Shown piece after piece: positions 55,843 to 64,000 of a DNA stretch of 64,000 nucleotides. The DNA lies in NCBI RefSeq assembly GCF_004358345.1, contig NZ_CP037952.1, positions 1,240,001-1,304,000 on the forward strand, given 5' to 3'. The notes beneath the pieces are model-generated. The model was not told the origin of the DNA and made no database searches. It saw only the letters and a program-made list of their open reading frames with translations. A program made the position numbers and the translations under genes. Position 1 is the stretch's first letter. Each line of letters begins with the position of its first letter. Source of the stretch: Parashewanella spongiae (GTDB lineage Bacteria > Pseudomonadota > Gammaproteobacteria > Enterobacterales > Shewanellaceae).

Positions 55843-58515
55843 ATGAAAACCAAGCCGAACTTTTCTGTTAATAAGCTGAGTCGTGCTATTGCATTTGCAT
55901 TGTCAGCTACAGCAGCGATGCTTACTGCATTGCCTACTTATTCTGCAGAAGAAAGAACTGATCCGAGTGAAGACTTTCCAATTGATCCAATTGAAGTCAT
56001 TCAAGTCACAGGGAGGTTACGCACTTCAGCTTCTGAAGCAATGGAAGAAAGACGTGAACAAGCTGTCGTGGCAGATCTGATGGGTGCTGAACAAATAGGC
56101 AGAACGGGTGACAGTGACGCAGCTTCAGCATTGCGACGTATTACAGGATTAACATTAAAAGATGGCAAGTTTATCTATGTGCGTGGCTTAGGTGAACGTT
56201 ACTCATCAACGTCACTGAATGGTGCGGTCGTTCCGTCACCAGATCCGACTCGAAATGTGGTGCCATTAGACTTGTTTCCAGCATCAATCATTGAATCACT
56301 ATCGGTACAAAAAGCGGCCTCAGCTAATATGCCTGCTGCATTTGGTGGTGGCCATGTAGATATCAGAACCAAATCTATTCCATCTGATTTCTTTTTCAAA
56401 GCTTCAATAGGCACTCGTTATAACACTAATGATGATAATGACACTTATACCTATAATGCTGGAGGCAATGATTGGTTAGGTCGTGACGATGGCGCCCGAC
56501 AGCTTCCAAGTAGTATTCTAAATACGACTAATCAATATGGTGGTATTAGTCCAATTGATATTGTGACGGGATCTAACGGTGCAGTAGATTTCCCTTCGGC
56601 ACAGCAATTTAATCGTTCATTAGTGTCTGATCTAAATCGTGATATGACCGTGGAGCAAGAAGATACAAATCTCGGCCTGCGAGGCAATATCGCTGTAGGG
56701 AATAATTGGGAAATCGGCGACGAATCAATCTTTGGTTTTATGGCTGCGGTATCCTATAAAGGTCAGCTGGAAAACTATACCAAGTTAGATGTTGAGCTCG
56801 ATGGTGACGAGACTCAAACTCAAATTCAAAACTCAAAAAATGTTAATGGCACTGATTACGTTATTCAAACATCTGGCATGGTTAACATGGGTTTTGAGTT
56901 AAACGAAAATCATAAAATTGAGTCGTTTACTAATTATCTACGTGATACCTCCGATGATGTATCAGTCGCTCTAGAAGAAACCATCGATACCCTCGGTGAG
57001 CCGAACGCATTATTGGTAAACAAAATTGATTATGAAGAAAGAAGCTTGATCAGTAACCAAGTTAAGGGTGAGCATTATTTAGAAGATTGGTGGGACATTG
57101 AGTTCAATTGGATGTATTCGGACTCTCGTTCACGCCGATACGCTCCTAGTGAATTATCATATACCTATAATGTGTTGGTTGAAGAAGATGGCAGGGTTGG
57201 TGAACGCTTTTTGAATACGCAAGATGCACCTAAATATGTATTTAGCGATTTGCAAGATGACTCAGAAAACTACAGTTGGGATGTCTCGTTACCGATTGAA
57301 TTTGGTGACACAGTTGTCAAACTCAGCACAGGTTATCAATATTTTGAGCGTAAACGTGAAAGTTATGCAACACGTTTAGGGCTTGAAGTTGGGCTCAGCC
57401 CAACAGATGTCAATGGCGATATTCTAAGCGGAAACTTCAATAGCATATTCTCCAATGAAAATATTGAAAGCGATGTGCTAGATCTTCAATTACGTGACGC
57501 ATCTACAGACACAGAAGATTATGTTGCCGCAGAAAAGAATGATGCAGGATTTGTAAGTGTCGATATTGACTTTGACGATGTATGGCGAGTTTATGCTGGC
57601 GTGCGATATGAAGATTTTAGGCGCGCAACATTACCATTAACGCCAGAGGGTGAAATATCAGATGAAGGCGGGCGCTACCAGTTAACTGACTACGTGATTA
57701 CTGAAGACGGTTGGTTCCCATCGTTGTCTCTGACATGGAAAGACTCTGATAATACCCAATGGCGTTTGGGTACCAGTAAAACGGTAGTGCGTCCTGATCT
57801 ACGAGAAGTCTCACCAGTTCGATTCCAAGATCCCGTTACAGGTTTTGACTTTTTCGGTAATCCAGAACTTAAAAGTTCAGACATCTTAAACTTTGACCTT
57901 AGGTGGGAGCTCTATACTGAAGACGGCAACAACTTAAGCATCGGTGGCTTTTATAAAGACGTTGATGCTCCAATTGAACCGATACAGCGAATTTCGGAAG
58001 CAGGGCGTCAGCTTAAGTTCTTTAACGCTGAGTCAGGTGTTATATACGGAATCGAAACTGAATTTTTGCACGATCTCGACTTCCTCGGAGATATTGGAGA
58101 AAACTTTTTTGTTGCGGGCAACTTAACACTCAGTGATTCTGAAATTGAAATCGCAGCCAGTGGCGAAATTGATCCAACAAACAGCAAGAGACGTATGACA
58201 GGGCATAGTGAATGGGTAGCCAATTTACAATTGAGTTTTGACTCACCTGATGAAATGCACAGTTCAACTCTGGTTTACAATGTCTTTGGTGAGCGTATCG
58301 CTTATGGTGGTCGTGGTGGATTAGATGACGTGTTAGAAAAACCATTTCATAGTTTAGATTTCACTTATAGCTTCCTCCCTGATGAATTTTGGACCGTTAA
58401 GTTTAAAGCTAAAAACTTATTAGGCTCTGAAACAGAATATGAGCAACAAGGTATTCAAGTGTACGCCAAAGAGCCGGGAACAGAGTTTACTTTACAAGTA
58501 AGTTATAGTTATTAA
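55843..58515 (+). CDS. TonB-dependent outer-membrane receptor
   Basis: An 890-aa receptor: signal peptide (about residues 1-34), TonB-box-like IEVIQVTG near residue 50, plug domain with DSDAASALRRITGLT and FIYVRGLGERYSSTSLNGA, then a long 22-strand-type barrel ending in an aromatic (VSYSY). The FIYVRGLGERYS plug is typical of the large receptor group found in Alteromonadales and Caulobacter-like bacteria that take up oligosaccharides or peptides. The lipoprotein upstream is its likely partner. The stop codon TAA (58513-58515) touches the start of an R2 element. Confidence 0.92.
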   Translation: MKTKPNFSVNKLSRAIAFALSATAAMLTALPTYSAEERTDPSEDFPIDPIEVIQVTGRLRTSASEAMEERREQAVVADLMGAEQIGRTGDSDAASALRRITGLTLKDGKFIYVRGLGERYSSTSLNGAVVPSPDPTRNVVPLDLFPASIIESLSVQKAASANMPAAFGGGHVDIRTKSIPSDFFFKASIGTRYNTNDDNDTYTYNAGGNDWLGRDDGARQLPSSILNTTNQYGGISPIDIVTGSNGAVDFPSAQQFNRSLVSDLNRDMTVEQEDTNLGLRGNIAVGNNWEIGDESIFGFMAAVSYKGQLENYTKLDVELDGDETQTQIQNSKNVNGTDYVIQTSGMVNMGFELNENHKIESFTNYLRDTSDDVSVALEETIDTLGEPNALLVNKIDYEERSLISNQVKGEHYLEDWWDIEFNWMYSDSRSRRYAPSELSYTYNVLVEEDGRVGERFLNTQDAPKYVFSDLQDDSENYSWDVSLPIEFGDTVVKLSTGYQYFERKRESYATRLGLEVGLSPTDVNGDILSGNFNSIFSNENIESDVLDLQLRDASTDTEDYVAAEKNDAGFVSVDIDFDDVWRVYAGVRYEDFRRATLPLTPEGEISDEGGRYQLTDYVITEDGWFPSLSLTWKDSDNTQWRLGTSKTVVRPDLREVSPVRFQDPVTGFDFFGNPELKSSDILNFDLRWELYTEDGNNLSIGGFYKDVDAPIEPIQRISEAGRQLKFFNAESGVIYGIETEFLHDLDFLGDIGENFFVAGNLTLSDSEIEIAASGEIDPTNSKRRMTGHSEWVANLQLSFDSPDEMHSSTLVYNVFGERIAYGGRGGLDDVLEKPFHSLDFTYSFLPDEFWTVKFKAKNLLGSETEYEQQGIQVYAKEPGTEFTLQVSYSY

Positions 58516-58749
58516 ACCTAAAAACACCAGTTGAACGCTGAGTACACGAGCAACTGTTTGAGCAATACGATGATTTTATCATCATGGCTTTCACCCAATG
58601 ACTGAAGTGCTCTACGCTCACAAGCTTGTTAAAATGACTGCTATCTGCGTTGTAACTTTTGCAAGTAGAATAACTACTTGCTGCAAGCTACGCCTTACTA
58701 TCAGCCATTTTTTCTACGCTTGTGAACGCAGTCAACTGATGTTTCTAGG
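58515..58749 (-). repeat. R2 MITE-like element, short form, copy d (235 bp)
   Basis: Inverted relative to the other R2 copies, with ends AACCTAAAAACACCAGTTGA and ATCAGTTGACTGCGTT-type sequence closing in TTTCTAGG at 58749. It begins at the receptor stop codon. The group II intron lies directly after it. Confidence 0.9.
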
Positions 58750-58849
58750 GAGCGCCACGAAGCGCTTTATTCTGTTTGCGGGATTTGTCTCAACGTATAC
58801 GCAGCCAAGCGATTACATGGCCATAAACCAGAGACAGCAACGTTATTAT

Positions 58850-60757
58850 TTATAATAAGTCCATCAGGTTGAAACGTACCTGACGGGATAATTACCAGTT
58901 CATCCCGAAATCTGACGGGCATGCATAATGGGTAACCGCTATGACATGAAGCCCTGTGACAAAGGCCTTGAATAAAGGTTGAGATGCAATGTAGGCCGCA
59001 GCATCAAGCGAATTCAGTTAAGCGTCGTAAATCAAAAAATGAAGATGGGGAGTCTTTCCTAGTTGACGAACCCTGACACAAACAGAGAAGCAACTGGTAA
59101 ATGCATCTGTTTGATCTTCCGGCGTAATATGAAGTGGCATGTATTGAAGGAAATAAAGTGAACGTGGGAGAGCCTGAGTGTTGGAAGGTAGTGACTTGCA
59201 CTATCCGAATATAAGGTAAACCGAAATTTCAGATAGGGCGCTCAGGCAGTCGGATGAGCCCATAGTACCGTTAACCGTGAAGACAACATAACTTCACATC
59301 AGGGAAGGGACTCAGTGTTACACCCGTTTTTAACGTAACTTTTGAGGTGAAATTGCCATATGGCTAACACTCCAGTAAATATCAGAATATTACAGCGAAA
59401 ACTTTACTTACGCTCAAAGCTTAACTCGGAGCTACGATTTTACAGCTTGTACGATAAACTCAGTCGCCTAGATATACTCGAAGAAGCCTATCGACGATGC
59501 AAAGCCAATAAAGGCGGAGCAGGAATTGATGGCATCACATTCAGTTATCTAGAGCAGCAAAAGAAAGTCGTTGCGCTGTTAAAAGAAATTCAAACTCAAT
59601 TACAACAGAAAAACTATCGACCTAGCCCAGTCAAACGAGTAGAAATACTCAAAGACAACGGCAAAACGCGGAAACTTGGGATCCCGATAATCAGTGACAG
59701 AATTGTGCAAATGGCGATGACAATAGTGATGCAACCCGTCTACGAACCTCATTTACATGAACACAGTTATGGCTACCGTCCATGTCGAAGCGCCCAGCAA
59801 GCGGTAAAAGTCATTGAAATGAGCCTAAAACAAGGCTACCAGCACGTACTCGATGCTGACTTGAGTGCCTATTTCGATACCATCCCGCACGCTAAGTTGA
59901 TGGCAAAAGTAGAAAGGCGAATAAGCGACAGCAGCTTTCTGAGTTTACTGAAAAGCTTTATCAAAGCGCCCATCAGCATAGAGACGGTCAACGGGAAATG
60001 GCGAATAGAAGCAAGCCGATGTGGCACTCCGCAAGGCGGAGTTATCTCTCCACTACTGGCTAACATCTATCTCAACGATTTCTGTTTGAAAATACACGAA
60101 AAAACACCGTGTAAAATCGTTACCTATGCAGATGATTTTGTTGTACTTCATAAGCAAACCTACACACAAGAGCAACTGGACTGGATAACACAGCAATTAA
60201 GTGATGAAGGTCTGAAGCTAAATCAAAGTAAAACCCACTGTGTGGATATGGGAAAGCTGATGAATGAGTTTGATTTCCTCGGTTTTAACTTTCAACGGAT
60301 CACAGGCCTCATCAAAGGCACCAGTTACATCAAGATAGAGGCGTCTAAGAAGAGCCAAACAAAGCTGAAAAATAAAATCAGAGACATAGTGAAACACCGA
60401 ACCTCAAATACACTTGGCGTACTGATAAATAAGGTTAATCAAGTTCTGAGGGGATGGAAACACTATTTTGGTGGGATAGGTTATCCCAGAGGTGTATTTT
60501 TCAGAATAAATGGATTTGTAGTAAACCGGTTCTATCGCTGGCATCGTCGCTTAAGTCAACGTCGAAGCAAGTATCTATCACGAGGTGCTTACGAAAAATT
60601 ACGCCAAGCTGGTCTTGAGTATTTACCCACGACAAGATGATAAGCAAAGTGAAGGGGCTGAGAGAAGTGTAACAACAGAGCCGTGTGAGGGAAAACCTCA
60701 TGCACGGAATCGAAGAGGGGCTGCTGGATAAGCGATAGCGAAGCCAGTAGCCTACTC
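58850..60757 (+). mobile_element. Group II intron, apparently complete
   Basis: A self-splicing retroelement of about 1.9 kb. The 3' half of its RNA is clear: domain V at 60678-60711 (GAGCCGTGTGAGG, GAAA loop, CCTCATGCACGG) and domain VI at about 60716-60757 ending CAGTAGCCTACTCTAC. Domain IV holds the reverse transcriptase gene. The 5' region (58850-59359) has the folded look of domains I-III but no gene; the exact 5' end is not determined, so 58850 is an estimate. A domain V-VI fragment of a very similar intron lies at 10612-10702. Confidence 0.82.
59360..60640 (+). CDS. Group II intron reverse transcriptase/maturase
   Basis: A 426-aa intron-encoded protein. Reverse transcriptase motifs are GIDGITF, the RKLGIPIISDRIVQMA block, YGYRPCRSAQQAV, DADLSAYFDTIPH, GTPQGGVISPLLANIYL, and the catalytic YADD in IVTYADDFVVL. 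The GIIM maturase domain follows (KVNQVLRGWKHYFG). There is no C-terminal HNH endonuclease, so the intron probably uses replication-coupled insertion. GAGGTGA at 59344-59350 gives a good ribosome binding site. All catalytic motifs look intact. Confidence 0.95.
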   Translation: MANTPVNIRILQRKLYLRSKLNSELRFYSLYDKLSRLDILEEAYRRCKANKGGAGIDGITFSYLEQQKKVVALLKEIQTQLQQKNYRPSPVKRVEILKDNGKTRKLGIPIISDRIVQMAMTIVMQPVYEPHLHEHSYGYRPCRSAQQAVKVIEMSLKQGYQHVLDADLSAYFDTIPHAKLMAKVERRISDSSFLSLLKSFIKAPISIETVNGKWRIEASRCGTPQGGVISPLLANIYLNDFCLKIHEKTPCKIVTYADDFVVLHKQTYTQEQLDWITQQLSDEGLKLNQSKTHCVDMGKLMNEFDFLGFNFQRITGLIKGTSYIKIEASKKSQTKLKNKIRDIVKHRTSNTLGVLINKVNQVLRGWKHYFGGIGYPRGVFFRINGFVVNRFYRWHRRLSQRRSKYLSRGAYEKLRQAGLEYLPTTR

Positions 60758-60791
60758 TACTTAAATGAACTGAAAAGAAAACTTATTTACC

Positions 60792-60829
60792 AAAAAGCCA
60801 AATATCGGCACACTGACATTTGGCTTTTT
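60792..60829. terminator. Bidirectional terminator hairpin
   Basis: AAAAAGCCAAAT (60792-60803) pairs perfectly with ATTTGGCTTTTT (60818-60829) with a 14-nt loop; T-runs flank it on both strands. It most likely ends the - strand gene at 60847-61329. Confidence 0.85.
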
Positions 60830-60846
60830 ATTAAATAAATATTGAA

Positions 60847-61329
60847 TTATTTAAGCTGCAGGCTGCTTCTAATTTTTACATTCATGTCACTGAGAGACTG
60901 TTCATAAACGCGATACTTTTTTGCGGCATCTTCTACCGATTTTAACACCGATTGAAATTTACTCGATACTTGATTAATCAGAATTCTACTTTTCAAATCC
61001 CCGCTACTCTGTAAGTCAGGTCGCTGAATCAAACTTTGGCTGACTGAGCTGAGCTTTTCGGTTACTTGCTGGTACTTTTCGATGAAGTCGCTGTCAGATT
61101 TCTTATCTTCAATTCTTAATGCTTCTTCTGAATCAGGAAGGTTAAGAGCTGCTTGCTTGAGTTCATTGAGCTGCATATCGAGTTGATGCATTTGGGTAGT
61201 AAATTTTTCATCCAGAAAAGCATCTAATTCGCTTGATTTAATATTTTTAGGCTCGTTGAGCCGATCAGATAAGCGATCAAGAGAACTCGGCCTAACACTA
61301 GGAGGACCAGCTGGTATCGATGAGCTCAT
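60847..61329 (-). CDS. Coiled-coil protein of unknown function
   Basis: A 160-aa cytoplasmic protein, mostly helical and heptad-like (QMHQLDMQLNELKQAAL, FIEKYQQVTEKLSSVSQSLI), with a Pro/Ser-rich start (SSSIPAGPPSVRPSS). The ATG at 61329 is chosen because GAGG lies 6 nt upstream. No cysteine, no membrane helix, no domain recognised. The Ser/Pro-rich head and coiled-coil body recall secretion-related or effector-like proteins, but that is only an impression. It stands alone between the group II intron and an R1 element. Confidence 0.6.
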   Translation of the reverse strand: MSSSIPAGPPSVRPSSLDRLSDRLNEPKNIKSSELDAFLDEKFTTQMHQLDMQLNELKQAALNLPDSEEALRIEDKKSDSDFIEKYQQVTEKLSSVSQSLIQRPDLQSSGDLKSRILINQVSSKFQSVLKSVEDAAKKYRVYEQSLSDMNVKIRSSLQLK

Positions 61330-61461
61330 AACAAACCTCATTATTGTTAATCAAAGCATGCCAAAGTGCTGTGCATTGAATTAAGTATAGAAAGTTTCTA
61401 GATTGAAATGTGTAATAATTGGATGATTAATGTTTGCTATCTGATTTTACGCCCTGAAATA

Positions 61462-61811
61462 ATACTAATTACAGTAATTAAATTCCCAGCTCAGAGCTAT
61501 GTATGTGTTCAAAGTACAAGTGAAATTGATGAAGACATAGTTATTACCGACATACAAAACTGTCGTTATTACATTGCTAAGTTGAGACAGTTTTGCGTAG
61601 TAATTTGGACACATACAAGCTCCCGAAGGGCAAGGCTAAAGGATTCCATTACTACGTTACAAGTTTTTGAATTATCCCGACAAAAGCACGAAGTGCGTTG
61701 AACGCCAGCTTTGTATGGCAGCCGTTAGGGTATATAGTACTTCAAACTTGCGCCTTGTACTGAAATCCTTTAGCTCTTGCTGAATGGGAAGTTAATTACT
61801 GTAATTGGTAT
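61462..61811 (-). repeat. R1 MITE-like element, copy e (350 bp)
   Basis: Near-identical to copy b at 38893-39242, same orientation. The left end starts ATACTAATTACAGTAATTAA. Reading frames inside are repeat-derived. Confidence 0.9.
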
Positions 61812-61851
61812 AACACATTCTCATAGAGTGCTGGAACACATTTATCTGATC

Positions 61852-62265
61852 TCAATACTTATTTCTTTCGCTTGGAATATCGGTTAAGTATTGGACGAAT
61901 TCGACTTCGAAACCATCTGGATCGATGAAATAGACACTTTTTTGAGTACTATCTTGAGCGCCATTTATTGCTATTTCAAATCCAGCTGACTCAAGCCTAG
62001 TTATCAAGGCGGAAATATTATCAACACGATAAGCAAAATGCGCTAAGCCTACTTGATCGCCCTTTAGATCGCGGTTTTCTCTTTTACCGTGATCGCTAAA
62101 CGATATGTAGTTATAGTCATCGCCAAAATGTATCCAGTTTCTTGGCTTGCCATACCATTCACTTTTTCCACCACCACGAACTTGCCAGTGAGGAAATGCA
62201 GCTTGATAAAATTCAAGTGCTCTAGGGATATCTTTTATCACTAAATTTATATGCTCTAGTATCAT
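61852..62265 (-). CDS. VOC (glyoxalase/bleomycin-resistance) family protein
   Basis: A 137-aa single-domain VOC protein: LEHINLVIKDIPRALEFYQ at the start, a second half HFAYRVDNISALITRLESAGFEI, and the closing YFIDPDGFEVEFVQYL. The metal-ligand positions (His near residue 5, His near 76, Glu near 124) fit the metalloenzyme fold. The substrate is not determined. The ATG at 62265 is chosen because GGAG lies just upstream and MILEHINLV is typical. An R4 element lies 24 bp upstream and may separate it from an original promoter or partner. Confidence 0.88.
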   Translation of the reverse strand: MILEHINLVIKDIPRALEFYQAAFPHWQVRGGGKSEWYGKPRNWIHFGDDYNYISFSDHGKRENRDLKGDQVGLAHFAYRVDNISALITRLESAGFEIAINGAQDSTQKSVYFIDPDGFEVEFVQYLTDIPSERNKY

Positions 62266-62289
62266 GGCGTTTCTCCTTCTGAATAAGAT

Positions 62290-62561
62290 TAGGAACTGTC
62301 TCAAAATAACTTACCGATTTGTTACTGCTTAAAATTGTCAATATCAAGGCACGAAGAATGATGTTTAGTTATTCTAATTGAAAAATGAGTAACGCAGAGA
62401 GTGGCAATTTTAAGCGTAACCCTTTGGGCTGTGTTTATTTTTGGCTTCTACTGTGTTGTCGAAAGCTTATGTAGAGTAACTACACCACACTTTCTTCGCC
62501 TTGTATAAGCTCAAAAATAAACGACAGCAAAACAGGGAAGTTATTTTGGAACAGTTCCTTA
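62290..62561. repeat. R4 MITE-like element (272 bp)
   Basis: Terminal inverted repeats TAGGAACTGTCTCAAAATA and TATTTTGGAACAGTTCCTTA bound the element. The interior keeps the theme of R2 and R3 (TAGTTATTCTAATTG, GAGTAACGCAGAG). It fills almost the whole space between the VOC gene and the FMN reductase stop, ending 1 bp before the latter's TAA. Confidence 0.85.
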
Positions 62562-62562
62562 T

Positions 62563-63156
62563 TTACATTCCAAAGCTAAAATTACCTTGATTTGGGTAGG
62601 GCTGATCTTGCAGTTTTAACCTCATCGATTTTAATGCTTCGGCGTACATGAATAGCATGTGTAAGCTATAGTCGATTCTTTTACGCAGCTGCTGATCACG
62701 TTCAGACTCACATTCAGCAAGCAATACCTCGTTTGCACTCCGTACGATGATGTGATCGGGGATGGGGAGCATTTTATTATTTTTAAACGCATTCATTTTT
62801 AATTCTGCAATAGGGTAAACACCGCTTACTCCACTTGAAACGGATACCAGCAAAACAGGTTTATTTGCCGTAATAGCACCATCGCACATCATCAGAAAGT
62901 TTTTTAATAATGGAGAAGCAACCCCATTCCATTCGGGCGTAATCAACACTATTGCGTCAGCTTCATTAAGTGATTGGTTTAGTGCTTCCCAGTGTTGGCC
63001 TTTATTACTAGAGCCATCCCAAAAAGGTAAATCAATTTCCTGTAATTCGATGTGTTTCGATTGAGAAAACTTTCCTAGGTTAAGTCGAATAAACTCCCCG
63101 ACTTTAGCGCTTTGAGAACTCTTCCGTTGACTGCTACTAAAAATAACTAGCTTCAT
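62563..63156 (-). CDS. NADPH-dependent FMN reductase family protein
   Basis: A 197-aa flavodoxin-fold reductase of the NADPH-dependent FMN reductase/ArsH-like superfamily. The phosphate loop is FSSSQRKSSQSAKV, the flavin-contact segment LITPEWNGVASPLLKNFL, and LLVSVSSGVSG follows. It is divergent from a SufR-like regulator with a palindromic AT-rich segment between. Redox stress or Fe-S-linked regulation is likely but the substrate is unknown. Confidence 0.88.
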   Translation of the reverse strand: MKLVIFSSSQRKSSQSAKVGEFIRLNLGKFSQSKHIELQEIDLPFWDGSSNKGQHWEALNQSLNEADAIVLITPEWNGVASPLLKNFLMMCDGAITANKPVLLVSVSSGVSGVYPIAELKMNAFKNNKMLPIPDHIIVRSANEVLLAECESERDQQLRKRIDYSLHMLFMYAEALKSMRLKLQDQPYPNQGNFSFGM

Positions 63157-63170
63157 ATTATATAAACCTT

Positions 63171-63194
63171 TTACTATATAAATTATATAAGTAA
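63171..63194. promoter_or_regulatory. AT-rich inverted repeat in the divergent promoter
   Basis: TTACTATATAA and TTATATAAGTAA form near-perfect inverted arms (one-base offset) in the 139-bp region between the FMN reductase and the regulator. It may be the operator of the adjacent regulator. Confidence 0.45.
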
Positions 63195-63295
63195 GGTAAA
63201 TTGTTTATTAAACAGTGTAAAGGGGTAAATTCAAAAAAATAAATAAAAAAGTTTACTTATTCGAAGGAGAAGTAATAATAGGGCAAGGAGGTGAT

Positions 63296-63961
63296 ATGAA
63301 AACCACAGAAAAAATACTCAATTTGTTGAAAGTTCATGGCCCTTTGACCGCAAAGTTTTTGTCAAAAGAACTCGCTTTAACAACAATGGGAGTTAGACAG
63401 CATCTGCAGCTACTGGAAGACAATGGTGATGTTGCAACAGAAGATAGAGCGCAAGGGCGCGGAAGACCAACGCGATATTGGTATTTAACCGAAGGCAGCG
63501 CTAGCCACTTTGATGATAGGCATGAAGAGTTAACATTGCAATTGATTGATTCAGTCATTCAGGTATTCGGTGATGGTGGGCTCGATAAGTTGATAACAGC
63601 AAGAGAAAAAAGCAGTTTTGCACAATACGATCGTGTTTTAGCATTAACTACAAACCTTGAAGAAAAATTACAGGCACTTTGTGAGTTACGTAGCAATGAA
63701 GGATACATGGCCTCTTGTGACTTTAGTGATAAAGACTATTGGCTTTACGAGAATCATTGCCCAATCTGTGCAGCGGCAACCAAATGTCAAAACTTTTGTC
63801 GTTCCGAATTAGAAATGTTTCAAAAGCTTTTTGAACAAATTGCTTCAGTGTCTAGGGAAGAGCATATTATTGAAGGCGCACGTCGCTGCGCTTATAAATT
63901 TTCCCCATTTTCGAGTGCTAAAACCAGTGAAGATGTGACAGAGGTGGCTAATGCAAAGTAA
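63296..63961 (+). CDS. SufR-like transcriptional regulator with Cys cluster
   Basis: A 221-aa regulator. Residues 1-75 are a winged helix of the ArsR/DeoR-like kind (ILNLLKVHGPLTAKFLSKEL, GVRQHLQLLE, RGRPTRYWYLT). Near the C-terminus cysteines occur as CPICAAATKCQNFC plus a later RRCAYKF, the pattern expected for a bound Fe-S cluster. SufR-like proteins sense Fe-S status or oxidants. A very strong ribosome binding site AGGAGG (63286-63291) lies 4 nt before the ATG. It probably controls itself and the divergent FMN reductase. Confidence 0.85.
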   Translation: MKTTEKILNLLKVHGPLTAKFLSKELALTTMGVRQHLQLLEDNGDVATEDRAQGRGRPTRYWYLTEGSASHFDDRHEELTLQLIDSVIQVFGDGGLDKLITAREKSSFAQYDRVLALTTNLEEKLQALCELRSNEGYMASCDFSDKDYWLYENHCPICAAATKCQNFCRSELEMFQKLFEQIASVSREEHIIEGARRCAYKFSPFSSAKTSEDVTEVANAK

Positions 63962-64000
63962 GCGAAGCCGCTTGGATAGATTTTTGTGTAAAAAACTTAA
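63951..64000 (+). CDS. Start of a probable pseudouridine synthase (partial)
   Basis: An ATG at 63951 overlaps the end of the regulator gene by 11 bp and opens a frame that runs off the window: MQSKRSRLDRFLCKKL. This resembles the S4 RNA-binding start of RsuA/RluE-type pseudouridine synthases (RLDKFL...). Only 16 residues are visible, so the call is tentative. Confidence 0.5.
   Translation, partial: MQSKRSRLDRFLCKKL

Noticed and set aside
58598-58855. 85-codon frame between the TonB receptor and the group II intron
   Set aside because: It covers R2 copy d and part of the intron leader; the same sequence in other R2 copies has no conserved frame.
61408-61701. 97-codon frame on the + strand
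   Set aside because: It lies mostly within R1 copy e and is not kept as a frame in the other R1 copies.

Overview
The window looks like chromosome from a gammaproteobacterium of the order Alteromonadales, most likely Shewanellaceae (Shewanella or Parashewanella). This rests on gene order and protein character seen by eye, not on a database search. Supporting signs are an arginine cluster argCBFGH divergent from argE with an argH-GNAT fusion, the chain rlmN-pilW-rodZ-ispG-hisS-yfgM-bamB-der, the smpB/ssrA and ratA-rnfH pairs, and a TonB receptor beside a large lipoprotein. Base composition is AT-rich throughout.

Layout. 1-8.6 kb: the end of a conjugative or mobilizable element. On the + strand are virB10 (partial), virB11, virD4, an LPD7-domain protein, a 49-aa ORF and an ArdC-like antirestriction protein. 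Cargo follows: a LemA-like protein, a DUF3592-like protein, and an HslV/proteasome-like Ntn hydrolase on the - strand. A VirD2-type relaxase and a MobC-like protein are also on the - strand. The element abuts the 3' end of ssrA (tmRNA), a classic integration site. 8.7-10.6 kb: ssrA, smpB, ratA, rnfH. 11.4-18.6 kb: the arginine biosynthesis cluster. 18.6-31.8 kb: a mixed region with a HAD-like protein, OsmC, a ribosome hibernation factor, an RND efflux pair with a divergent TetR regulator and twin palindromic operators, a chalcone-isomerase-like protein, a DUF2947-like protein and a frameshifted ABC exporter. 31.6-38.8 kb: an accessory island with an IS5-type relic, a 1,176-aa protein built from about 20 alternating pentatricopeptide (PPR)-like motifs, a decayed IS66-type element with recognisable ends, and an unknown protein. 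39.4-49.0 kb: core genes rlmN to der. 49.2-58.5 kb: a chemoreceptor, a secreted protein, a duplicated-domain lipoprotein and a TonB-dependent receptor. 58.5-64 kb: a full-length group II intron, a coiled-coil protein, a VOC protein, an FMN reductase with a divergent Fe-S-type regulator, and the start of a probable pseudouridine synthase.

Intergenic space is filled by at least four families of MITE-like elements of about 235-430 bp with terminal inverted repeats, called R1 to R4 here. R1 has 5 full copies plus fragments, R2 has 5, R3 has 3 and R4 has 1. They often sit exactly at gene ends, in two cases supplying the stop codon, and one R3+R1 pair splits ispG from hisS. Selfish DNA of several kinds (MITEs, group II intron, IS relics, conjugative element) has clearly shaped this region.

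The strongest candidates for a new system are the PPR-like array, whose near-identical repeats differ mainly at positions equivalent to the PPR RNA-recognition code, and the stand-alone proteasome-like hydrolase carried on the conjugative element. The tmRNA also appears to encode an atypical degradation tag.
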